Notes: generated by a model from the sequence alone, not told the origin. Shown: positions 1 to 5,745, counted from the stretch's first letter. The stretch: DNA of 5,909 nucleotides from Thermoprotei archaeon ex4572_64 (GCA_002254895.1 NJDF01000069.1:1-5909), one strand, 5' to 3'. Made by a program: numbers and translations.

Positions 1-399
1 TGCTTTAAGGCATGGACCTTAGGTCTACTAATAGCCATAATATTATCGGTAACAGGTATAGTAATTGCAGCGCCTGGTGCCGTATATATAGGGCCTAAGA
101 TGAGTTGGAAGTTCGTAATTGATAGAGAGAGATTAAGGAGAGATGAGTTTTATATTGCTCTTGCAGGACCTTTAACTAACATAGTTTTCGCTACAGTATC
201 CATGATTCTACTAATGGTTAAATCTCTCGCTATCACTTTTGGAATAGTATTTACTGTAAATGCATCACTAGCATTCTTTAACTTACTACCACTTCCCATG
301 CTGGATGGTCTTAAGATTGCTAAGGGAAATCTTATCGTATGGATACTTCTATTCTTGATAGCCTCGATAATGTTTTTCGGAATGATAATTCTCAGATAG
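1..399 (+). CDS. Site-2-protease-like (M50 family) membrane metallopeptidase, C-terminal part
   Basis: The frame is open from the first base to TAG at 397-399, so 132 residues of a longer protein are visible and its start lies outside the window. The protein is very hydrophobic, with membrane segments at about residues 5-30, 50-73, 76-98 and 110-131. Two hallmarks of the M50/S2P family are present: AGPLTN at 55-60 (the family's (A/S)GPxxN element) and NLLPLPMLDG at 94-103, whose Asp102 corresponds to the third zinc ligand. The HExxH motif, normally in an earlier membrane helix, would lie upstream and cannot be checked, so activity is unproven. The stretch AAPGAVYI at 23-30 is typical, from memory, of archaeal members. 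Such proteins cut substrates inside the membrane; no substrate is suggested here. The gene converges on the MtrH-corrinoid gene with 8 nt between stop codons. The ATG at 100 is internal, because the upstream frame reads as normal membrane protein. Confidence 0.85.
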   Translation, partial: CFKAWTLGLLIAIILSVTGIVIAAPGAVYIGPKMSWKFVIDRERLRRDEFYIALAGPLTNIVFATVSMILLMVKSLAITFGIVFTVNASLAFFNLLPLPMLDGLKIAKGNLIVWILLFLIASIMFFGMIILR

Positions 400-407
400 T
401 GGTCTTT

Positions 408-2000
408 CTATCTCAAATCTTCAAGTAGTTTCTTAACTTTATCTATAGCCTCGAAGGGATCCTTAGCATATGCATCAACACCTATATCTTTAGCGAAATT
501 TTCATTAACACCTGCACCACCAATGATTATTCTCACTCTATTTCTCAATCCCTCCTTCTCCAGAAGTTTAACAACATCTTTAATTCTTAAAGCTGAAGTT
601 GTAAGTAAGGCACTTATAGCTAATACTTCAGCATTAGCCTCCTTCACTGCTTTTACAAATTTTTCAGGAGAAACGTCAACCCCTAAATCAATTACTTTAA
701 ATCCGTGAGATGTAAATATCATCTTCACAAGATTTTTACCAATGCTGTGAATATCTCCCTCAATGGTGCCTAGAACTACCTTAACACTACTTCTAACTTT
801 AGATTTAAAGAGAGGTTCTATTACTTGAAGAATTTTTTCACACAGTTCACCGGCTTGTATCAATTCTGATAAGAAGTACTCACCGTTCTCATACTTCTCA
901 CCAATGATGTCCATACCTCTCTTCAAATATTCAATTATAACTGATGGTTCAAGACCTTTACTTAACATATCTTGAACAGTATTGATGACACTCTCATCAA
1001 GATTTACTAGAGAATGTACAAATACATCTAGTAAATTCTTCTCAACACCTTCACCACTCTTTAAAGTTTTAACCATTCTGCTCTTCTCGTGACGTCTGAG
1101 CTTTATCAGTAGTTCACCATAATCTTCAAGATCAATACTTACTAAGTCATTGTCGGAAAGCTTAATTCTTGCAAAACTGAAATCAGTGCTTAAAATGTAC
1201 GTAACTAACGTTAACACGTACGGCGCGTCTTTTAAAGGTCCAAAAAAGATGAAATCCATATCAGGATTTGTAGCACAAAGTGCTGTTATGAAACATCTAA
1301 GATATTGTCTAATGTTTTTGAAGTACTTTTCTCTACCTGTCTTTGTATGTTCAATTCTTCTCCAAGTGTAGACCGCATTTATTGGAGCACAGCCAATTAG
1401 GTAGTGTTTTGAAATTCTCTCTTTAAAATGTTTAACACTCTTCATGACCATGCTTAAATCCTTAATATCCATAGTTGCAAGATCTACAAGTATAATCTTA
1501 TTATCAAGACTATATTTTGATAATTTACATAGTACATCATTAATTAATTGAAATCTAGTTTCAATATTTGGATGATATTCAGAAATCACGAAACCCGCAA
1601 CTTTACTATCTACATAGGTTTCAAGTTCATCATTATCGATCCTGCTGTTGATAGAATTTATTATGACTCTATCATTAACACCTATCTCAAAACACCACTT
1701 AGCAATACTCATCTTTAAGTACTTATCAGTATTGTCAAGTAGGATGACCCAGTCTTTAGGTATGAGGTTGAGTATGTACTCTATATACCTCTGAAATGCG
1801 CTAATGTTAACGGCATGTATATCTAATGTACATTTGAGATTATATTCTCGACATAGATCTACATATAGATTTACAAGTTCTTCTACCTCTTCTTTCTTAA
1901 CTTCACCAGACTCTGCATTAAGAACTAGTGGATCATTTAAGTAAAACAAGGTTCCTATAAGTATTGGTGGGTCTGTAAATTCTCTTCTTCTACTAAACAT
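408..2000 (-). CDS. MtrH-like tetrahydropterin methyltransferase fused to a corrinoid-binding protein
   Basis: This 530-aa protein joins two modules normally encoded separately. Residues 10-300 match MtrH, the subunit that moves the methyl group of methyl-tetrahydromethanopterin to cobalamin: PPILIGTLFY at 11-20, RVIINSIN at 111-118, VDLATMDI at 172-179, GCAPINAVYTW at 203-213 and FFGPLKDAPYV at 252-262. Residues 320-400 look like the helical cap of methyltransferase-associated corrinoid proteins, and 404-530 is a Rossmann-like B12 domain. Its DxHxxG motif is D416-I-H418-S-I-G421, where His418 would be the lower cobalt ligand; SAL at 463-465 and GG at 494-495 also fit. The likely role is a soluble self-contained methyltransferase loading its own corrinoid. 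The acceptor or donor is unknown, and no MtbB/MttB-type substrate methyltransferase is visible. ATG 2000 is the only start: a stop lies seven codons upstream, so the N-terminus is roughly 20-25 residues shorter than methanogen MtrH. A GGAG sits 4 nt before the ATG, which overlaps the end of eL33. Confidence 0.9.
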   Translation of the reverse strand: MFSRRREFTDPPILIGTLFYLNDPLVLNAESGEVKKEEVEELVNLYVDLCREYNLKCTLDIHAVNISAFQRYIEYILNLIPKDWVILLDNTDKYLKMSIAKWCFEIGVNDRVIINSINSRIDNDELETYVDSKVAGFVISEYHPNIETRFQLINDVLCKLSKYSLDNKIILVDLATMDIKDLSMVMKSVKHFKERISKHYLIGCAPINAVYTWRRIEHTKTGREKYFKNIRQYLRCFITALCATNPDMDFIFFGPLKDAPYVLTLVTYILSTDFSFARIKLSDNDLVSIDLEDYGELLIKLRRHEKSRMVKTLKSGEGVEKNLLDVFVHSLVNLDESVINTVQDMLSKGLEPSVIIEYLKRGMDIIGEKYENGEYFLSELIQAGELCEKILQVIEPLFKSKVRSSVKVVLGTIEGDIHSIGKNLVKMIFTSHGFKVIDLGVDVSPEKFVKAVKEANAEVLAISALLTTSALRIKDVVKLLEKEGLRNRVRIIIGGAGVNENFAKDIGVDAYAKDPFEAIDKVKKLLEDLR

Positions 2001-2280
2001 TCTGCTCCATAATAATCTCTACTTCAGTACCAAGTGCTTGTCCAGGTAAACCTTTTCTGAAAATGACAAGTAAGTCACCCTTTCTATTCCATACCTTCTT
2101 AACTCTTCCAACAAATAGCTTACCTGTTCGTGACTTCCATACAACTTTCTTACCAACAAACTTTTGAAGTTCTTTAATGGATTCAATCCCTGGAATAACT
2201 ATCAAGGCGTGATTTAAGCGCGCATTACTTCCCCGTCTAATCGAGTAAATTAGTCCTTTTAGAACTTTAATACTACTCAT
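1993..2280 (-). CDS. rpl35ae: Large-subunit ribosomal protein eL33 (L35Ae)
   Basis: The 95-residue basic protein has the length of the eL33/L35Ae family. It shows the family's conserved C-terminal half: GKKVVWKSRTGKLFVGRV at about 43-60, then a G-D-rich turn, then FRKGLPGQALGTEVEI, in which LPGQALG is the signature of this beta-barrel ribosomal protein. It is a component of the 50S subunit and binds 23S rRNA. The ATG at 2280-2278 gives the expected start. A TATA-like CTTTAAAAGG lies about 28 nt upstream, which suggests a leaderless transcript independent of the upstream thioredoxin-fold gene, 33 nt away. The 3' end overlaps the ATG of the MtrH-corrinoid gene by 8 nt, so the two are probably co-transcribed and translationally coupled. 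The identification is secure; the unusual point is the downstream partner. Confidence 0.95.
   Translation of the reverse strand: MSSIKVLKGLIYSIRRGSNARLNHALIVIPGIESIKELQKFVGKKVVWKSRTGKLFVGRVKKVWNRKGDLLVIFRKGLPGQALGTEVEIIMEQNV
2005..2008 (-). promoter_or_regulatory. Shine-Dalgarno GGAG for the MtrH-corrinoid gene
   Basis: On the minus strand GGAG is followed by four bases (CAGA) and the ATG at 2000-1998, inside the last codons of eL33. It supports that start and fits the archaeal habit of using Shine-Dalgarno sites for internal operon genes while first genes are leaderless. The spacer is at the short end. Confidence 0.55.
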
Positions 2281-2303
2281 AGTTAAATGAAGACTTACGA
2301 ACT

Positions 2304-2313
2304 CCTTTTAAAG
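2304..2313 (-). promoter_or_regulatory. TATA-like box for eL33 and the MtrH-corrinoid gene
   Basis: The minus strand reads CTTTAAAAGG, centred about 28 nt before the eL33 ATG. This is the distance expected if transcription starts at or just before the ATG. It begins directly after the stop codon of the upstream gene. The match resembles crenarchaeal TATA boxes (TTTAAA core). The GGAG overlapping its end is about 20 nt from the ATG, too far to be a ribosome binding site. Confidence 0.5.
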
Positions 2314-2727
2314 CTACTCCGACTTACAGATTGGCTTTTCAGGATTTTCAACTTTACAGCCAAGTAGGAAACAGTAATATGTTTCAGAACCAAAGTATAT
2401 GCACTCTCTGCAAGTCTTAGGTTTTCCAAGAATGAATTTATGTGAAAGAGATGATTCAACAGAGAATGGTCTTTCCTCAACAACAGGTCTAGGAATGGTT
2501 AGTTCTTCTTCAGGTTTAGTAATTTCAAACGTGATGTTGAATTCTTTAGAGACTTCATCATAAAGTAACTTTTCAAGTTCATCACGACTTGGTAGAGAAC
2601 CTTCAAATACCTTTCTACCATTAATGATAATTGTCGGAATTGTGGTTACGTTATCTTGACGCAGAACTTGGATTAAGTATTTAAGATGTGAAGGTGGTTT
2701 AATTTCAGGATTATTAGCCATCTTCAA
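2314..2727 (-). CDS. Thioredoxin-fold protein with C-terminal cysteine cluster (first canonical start; N-terminus probably longer)
   Basis: From the first usable codon (TTG 2727; an ATG follows at 2721) the product is 137 aa. NVTTIPTIIINGRKVFEG at residues 26-43 is the cis-proline loop and beta hairpin of a thioredoxin/glutaredoxin fold (Pro31), followed by helix DELEKLLYDEV. The first strand and helix of that fold are missing from this version but are encoded in the same frame upstream (separate entry), so the annotated start is probably too short. A linker of about 40 residues leads to a C-terminal cluster of five cysteines, C106-x2-C109-x9-C119-x4-C124-x9-C134, likely to bind zinc or an Fe-S centre. 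The gene overlaps or abuts AMMECR1 upstream and lies 33 nt before eL33. Its function is not recognised; a redox, metal-handling or scaffold role is possible. The fold call is fairly sure. Confidence 0.75.
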   Translation of the reverse strand: MKMANNPEIKPPSHLKYLIQVLRQDNVTTIPTIIINGRKVFEGSLPSRDELEKLLYDEVSKEFNITFEITKPEEELTIPRPVVEERPFSVESSLSHKFILGKPKTCRECIYFGSETYYCFLLGCKVENPEKPICKSE

Positions 2728-2892
2728 TACATCATCAATAACTTCAGGTTTTATCTTTATTAATGTTAAGCTTATCTTATCTGGATCAACACCTCTTTTG
2801 CTAAGTTCAGATCTTAGAGTACTTACTAGATCTTTAATGAAATTCTCATAATCATCATACCTTCCTAGAATTGTGTATAACCTAATTTGCAG
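2728..2892 (-). other. In-frame upstream extension of the thioredoxin-fold gene lacking ATG/GTG/TTG
   Basis: The frame of the thioredoxin-fold gene stays open upstream to a stop at 2907-2905. The encoded stretch looks like real protein: a beta strand (IRLYTILG), a loop RYDDYENF, an amphipathic helix (IKDLVSTLRSELSKRG), a second strand (ISLTLIKI) and a helix (PEVIDDVL) running into the annotated part. This supplies the missing first half of a thioredoxin fold. No ATG, GTG or TTG occurs in this frame between the stop and 2727. Candidate starts are CTG at 2892 and ATT at 2886, both overlapping the end of AMMECR1 (stop at 2865). A weak GAGAG lies upstream at about 2901-2905. Alternatives are a -1 frameshift fusion with AMMECR1 or a sequence error. 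Confidence 0.6.
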
Positions 2893-3539
2893 TATAGTCT
2901 TCTCTCAATAATGTCCTTATCAGGTTCTACTTCATAGAAGATTTGTGTCTGAAAGACTTGAAGCTTACCCTCATTAATTTTATACTCATTCTCAAGCATC
3001 TTGATCAACTCCTTTCTACCTAGCTTTTCTCCATATTCTCTATAGTAATCCTCTGCATACTCAACCATCTTTTGTGGAAGTATGACCTTGCTCTCATTAT
3101 TGCTATGTATTAGTACTCCATGATAACCAAGTACTAAGTTATCTAGCAACCATTCAAGACTAACCTTTATGGGTTCTGAGATCACTGTTAGTTCAATAAT
3201 GCAGTGTCTAAATTCTGCAGCTGTTATGGGTGAAAATCTAGGATCATTAAATGCTGAATGTAAAGCTATTACAAACACATCATCAACAAGATTATTTATG
3301 GGATTTAAGGTGCCAACACTACCTCTTAAAATTCTCTTAAACATACCGTCAGAAAAGACTATCTTCTCAATAGATACAAAAACTCCATATCTTAGATTTC
3401 TCAATCTATTAAGTTCTTCAGACTCCTTACTTGAAAAATCATACTCAAGACCAAGATTATTCATTATAGCATATCTAGCATATCTTATAAGTACTTTAGC
3501 ATCATTAATGGTCAATGGCTTAAAGAGTTTCATAAGCAC
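2865..3539 (-). CDS. AMMECR1 domain protein
   Basis: The 224-aa protein spans one AMMECR1 domain. Visible family features are GVFVSIEK at 52-59, LRGSVGT at 71-77 (family LRGCIGT), VFVIALHSAFNDPRFSPIT at 87-105, the strand IIELTVISEPIKV at 114-126, YHGVLIH at 139-145 and VILPQKMVEYA at 152-162. AMMECR1 proteins occur in archaea, some bacteria and eukaryotes; in prokaryotes they often neighbour Memo-like and radical SAM proteins, neither of which is visible here. Their biochemical activity is not established. Cys is replaced by Ser at position 74, and the loop at 60-70 (VFSDGMFKRI) seems longer than usual. GTG 3539 is preferred as start because a TATA-like box is centred 27 nt upstream, giving a leaderless start; ATG 3533 is the alternative. 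It is the first gene of the leftward cluster, and its end overlaps the probable start of the thioredoxin-fold gene. Confidence 0.85.
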   Translation of the reverse strand: MLMKLFKPLTINDAKVLIRYARYAIMNNLGLEYDFSSKESEELNRLRNLRYGVFVSIEKIVFSDGMFKRILRGSVGTLNPINNLVDDVFVIALHSAFNDPRFSPITAAEFRHCIIELTVISEPIKVSLEWLLDNLVLGYHGVLIHSNNESKVILPQKMVEYAEDYYREYGEKLGRKELIKMLENEYKINEGKLQVFQTQIFYEVEPDKDIIERRLYCKLGYTQF

Positions 3540-3552
3540 GAAGTTAAGTCTT

Positions 3553-3565
3553 TAAGGTGACCTTA
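3553..3565. promoter_or_regulatory. Perfect-arm dyad at the AMMECR1 promoter, possible operator
   Basis: TAAGGT and ACCTTA form 6-nt inverted arms around a single G. The dyad touches the TATA-like box and lies 14-26 nt upstream of GTG 3539, between the box and the predicted transcription start, which is where archaeal repressors often bind. No regulator is identified. Confidence 0.4.
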
Positions 3566-3570
3566 TTAAG
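3563..3570 (-). promoter_or_regulatory. TATA-like box for AMMECR1
   Basis: The minus strand reads CTTAATAA, centred 27 nt upstream of GTG 3539, the distance expected for a leaderless transcript. The match to a TATA consensus is moderate. Confidence 0.4.
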
Positions 3571-3627
3571 CATTACATGGTGTTAGATTTAGGTAATACT
3601 CGTGTAGATCACGTAGAGTTGATTATT

Positions 3628-3658
3628 AATGCTTATAGTCACTACACTTCTAAGCATT
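3628..3658. repeat. Inverted repeat, 8-bp stem with 15-nt loop
   Basis: AATGCTTA (3628-3635) is perfectly complementary to TAAGCATT (3651-3658). A flanking pair, GTAGAG (3613-3618) with CTCTAC (3660-3665), could extend the stem past an asymmetric internal loop of 9 and 1 nt. TAAGCATTA at 3567-3575 can pair instead with 3627-3635 over 9 bp. Confidence 0.55.
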
Positions 3659-3722
3659 TCTCTACACTTACTTAACTTTCTATTAATACTTGTGTGATGT
3701 TTACCAATCCACCTAGAAGTCT

Positions 3723-3754
3723 ACACCATCTTGCTAACCATCCAAGCATGGAGT
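3723..3754. repeat. Imperfect hairpin downstream of RqcH
   Basis: CCATCTTG (3726-3733) pairs with CAAG (3743-3746) and ATGG (3748-3751), leaving one bulged C at 3747 and a 9-nt loop. One mismatch further out, AC/GT adds two pairs. It lies about 55-85 nt after the RqcH stop. It is not followed by a T-run, so it is not a bacterial-type terminator. Confidence 0.4.
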
Positions 3755-3807
3755 CAAGTATTAAGAGCTCTCTATTAAGAGTGTATGTATTTACTTTTGC
3801 TAGTAGT

Positions 3808-5733
3808 TTAAATTGAAAATACACCTCTAATCACTTCCCAATCAATGGGATTACCCACACCTGTGAATTTTATCTTTGATGGACCTGGAAGCATGCTTAC
3901 AATTTCATCAATGAGTACATACTTTGATACTTTTTTACTCAAAGTCTCTTCAAAAAATTCTCTAATCTCTTTCGCAATCTCACCTTTACTAAAACTTCCT
4001 GGTATTAGTACTACATAGGCATTTGAGAGTTTAGAAATGATGTGAGGTGGAGCTGAGATTAAGCGGTATATCTGATAGACTTCGTGGTTTCTCCTTACTT
4101 CATCAACTCTTAAACCGACACCTAACTCCAACACAACTCCTCTTATCCAGTTCTTTCTACCGTAAATCATGAAACTACCCTTACTTAAGTATTCACCTGC
4201 AGGTGCCTCCTTACTTACCTGCTCACCACTAACATAATATACATCAATGCTTGTCAATCCTAGCGTCCATGCTTTTGAATTTGAAGCTGCATATTGTGCA
4301 GCTTCTTTAATGTCTATGATGTCTGGCCTCTTATCTTTACCTAATCTCATAATGACGACAGCACCTCCTGGAATATCGGCGTGGAAAAAGTAATCCCAAG
4401 CTCTTAAATACTTCTTAACAATTAATTCATTTTGTGAAGCATCCTTACCGGCAATGATGGGAAAGTTGTTACTTGTTATGAACCATTTAAACCTCTCAAA
4501 CCACTCGTGAACACCATACATGATCTTCCTTATCTGTTCAGCACTTCTTAACTTATCATTACTTATCGATTTCTCGAGACTTATAACTCTATTTCTCAAC
4601 TCCTCAAGACTTTTAAGAGCCTTCTCTCTTTTTCTCTCTAGATCCTTAACTTTACTATAAACTTCATTAATAATTTGGCCAAGCTTGATATCAAGTTTGA
4701 TAGGTATCTTGACATTGTGAATATTTATAACTAGTACTCTGCTTGATGGATCAAAATCTTCAACAAAAACTTCACCACTATGTAAGTCCTTAATTGAATC
4801 TGTACTGCTTGACCTATACATGATCCAATATTTCTTAGCTTCTTCAAGAATTTCCTCTATGTGGTACTTATTCATTAAGAGAAGTTCTGCCTTCCTTTTT
4901 AGGTCATTAATTTTCTCCTCAAAATCCCTAATCTTGCTCTCAACATCCTCAATACTTCTTCTTAATTTATAAATCTCTTGAAGCTTAGTTTTAGCTATAC
5001 TTTCAGTATACTCTTCAACCTCTAATTCATGGAAATACTCATCAACTGCTTGATTGAAATTTTCAAAAACTCTCTTCTCGTTAGAGGCTATTGAATAGAA
5101 GTGTATAGGGGTCACAGTAATTGGCTTTCCATTACTCAAATAGATTGTTGGTTCTAGAGATAAGTTTCTAACTCTAATTATAATATCTTTCAACTCCTTA
5201 AATAGCAAATCTATCTGTCTACTTGATAACTCACTTGCCTTCATTTTAAAGTCAAGACTAGCTCTGTAACACAATTCCAACGCTACTTCCATACCAAGAC
5301 CAAAATTTCTAGCTAATACTCTGCTAACACTTTCATCTCTACTTAGTATGGTTTTTTCAAAATCTTCATAAGTGCAGAGCTCTGGATTTATGAAGGTTTT
5401 AGGAGGGGGACTATATTTTAATCCTATCTTTAAAGTTCTATCTCTACTTTCATATACTTTTAAAATCCATCTAATAAGGTCTCTAGAATCTATGTAAATG
5501 AGGTTAAAGGGTTCTAAAAGCTCGATTACGAGCTTTGAATCATCGTGAAACTCTATCATGACTATTCTTTCAAATCCAGGATTATATATGTTCTCGACTT
5601 TATGTCTCTCAACTAACGATTTTAAGTCTATTCTGTAAACTTTATCAATGATAGTACCTACCATACGTTCTTTCAACTCTCCAGTTATAGCTATCACGTC
5701 GAGTGTTGTTAGGCGTTTCTTCACTACTTTCAA
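3808..5733 (-). CDS. rqcH: RqcH/Rqc2 homolog (NFACT protein), ribosome quality control
   Basis: The 641-aa protein has the NFACT architecture: an FbpA-like N-terminal domain at about 1-125, ending in GLKYSPPP; a helix-hairpin-helix domain at about 133-185; two coiled-coil arms at about 245-300 and 355-395; and the NFACT-R (DUF814) domain at about 410-530 with HADIPGGAVVIM at 451-462, EAAQYAASNSKAW at 477-489, DVYYV at 497-501 and EYLSKGSFMIYGR at 514-526. Homologs bind 50S subunits obstructed by peptidyl-tRNA and recruit tRNA to extend the nascent chain. Asp12 matches the conserved N-terminal Asp. Two oddities are seen: the DR motif reads Glu55-Arg56, and about 45-50 residues normally found after the first strands appear absent near residue 37. 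Residues here are numbered from TTG 5733, but a TATA box at 5747-5754 fits a leaderless GTG start at 5724 better, giving an N-terminus MKKRLTTLDV. Confidence 0.92.
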   Translation of the reverse strand: MKVVKKRLTTLDVIAITGELKERMVGTIIDKVYRIDLKSLVERHKVENIYNPGFERIVMIEFHDDSKLVIELLEPFNLIYIDSRDLIRWILKVYESRDRTLKIGLKYSPPPKTFINPELCTYEDFEKTILSRDESVSRVLARNFGLGMEVALELCYRASLDFKMKASELSSRQIDLLFKELKDIIIRVRNLSLEPTIYLSNGKPITVTPIHFYSIASNEKRVFENFNQAVDEYFHELEVEEYTESIAKTKLQEIYKLRRSIEDVESKIRDFEEKINDLKRKAELLLMNKYHIEEILEEAKKYWIMYRSSSTDSIKDLHSGEVFVEDFDPSSRVLVINIHNVKIPIKLDIKLGQIINEVYSKVKDLERKREKALKSLEELRNRVISLEKSISNDKLRSAEQIRKIMYGVHEWFERFKWFITSNNFPIIAGKDASQNELIVKKYLRAWDYFFHADIPGGAVVIMRLGKDKRPDIIDIKEAAQYAASNSKAWTLGLTSIDVYYVSGEQVSKEAPAGEYLSKGSFMIYGRKNWIRGVVLELGVGLRVDEVRRNHEVYQIYRLISAPPHIISKLSNAYVVLIPGSFSKGEIAKEIREFFEETLSKKVSKYVLIDEIVSMLPGPSKIKFTGVGNPIDWEVIRGVFSI

Positions 5734-5745
5734 GAAAATTTAAGA

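Larger units (their letters stand above)
3540..3807. other. Structured intergenic region between RqcH and AMMECR1
   Basis: This 268-nt gap holds no convincing gene and no recognisable tRNA. It is dense in sequence symmetry: a 13-nt dyad at 3553-3565; a perfect 8-bp inverted repeat at 3628-3635/3651-3658 with a flanking 6-bp pair at 3613-3618/3660-3665; a second copy of the right arm at 3567-3574; direct repeats of CTACACTT at 3642 and 3662, 20 nt apart; an imperfect hairpin at 3723-3754; and direct repeats of ATTAAGAG at 3760 and 3773. It could combine the 3' end of the RqcH transcript, the AMMECR1 promoter and possibly a small RNA. Confidence 0.5.

Noticed and set aside
397..420. Pyrimidine-rich stretch after the M50 gene as a terminator
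   Set aside because: T-runs are short and interrupted and the bases are within or next to the convergent gene's end; not enough to call.
523..708. Plus-strand open frame opposite the methyltransferase gene
   Set aside because: Antisense shadow of a well-supported gene, no family features; the same applies to frames at 1150-1371 and 3169-3555 (+).
2295..2483. Minus-strand open frame overlapping the thioredoxin-fold gene
   Set aside because: Out-of-frame shadow; the overlapping frame has the thioredoxin and cysteine-cluster motifs.
2838..2858. ATGATGATTATG just after the AMMECR1 stop on the minus strand, preceded by GGAAGGT
   Set aside because: It looks like a start for the thioredoxin-fold gene but is in the AMMECR1 frame and stops after 10 codons; the purine-rich site is too close to the ATG. 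It could matter only if the sequence has a frameshift error.
3577..3675. 32-codon plus-strand frame starting ATG 3577
   Set aside because: Short, opposite to all neighbours, and lies exactly over the inverted repeats, which better explain the sequence.
3672..3824. 50-codon minus-strand frame starting at GTG 3824 inside the rqcH end and running into the gap
   Set aside because: Length is within chance for AT-rich DNA, no Shine-Dalgarno or promoter is evident, and no family is recognised; part of it coincides with the bulged hairpin.
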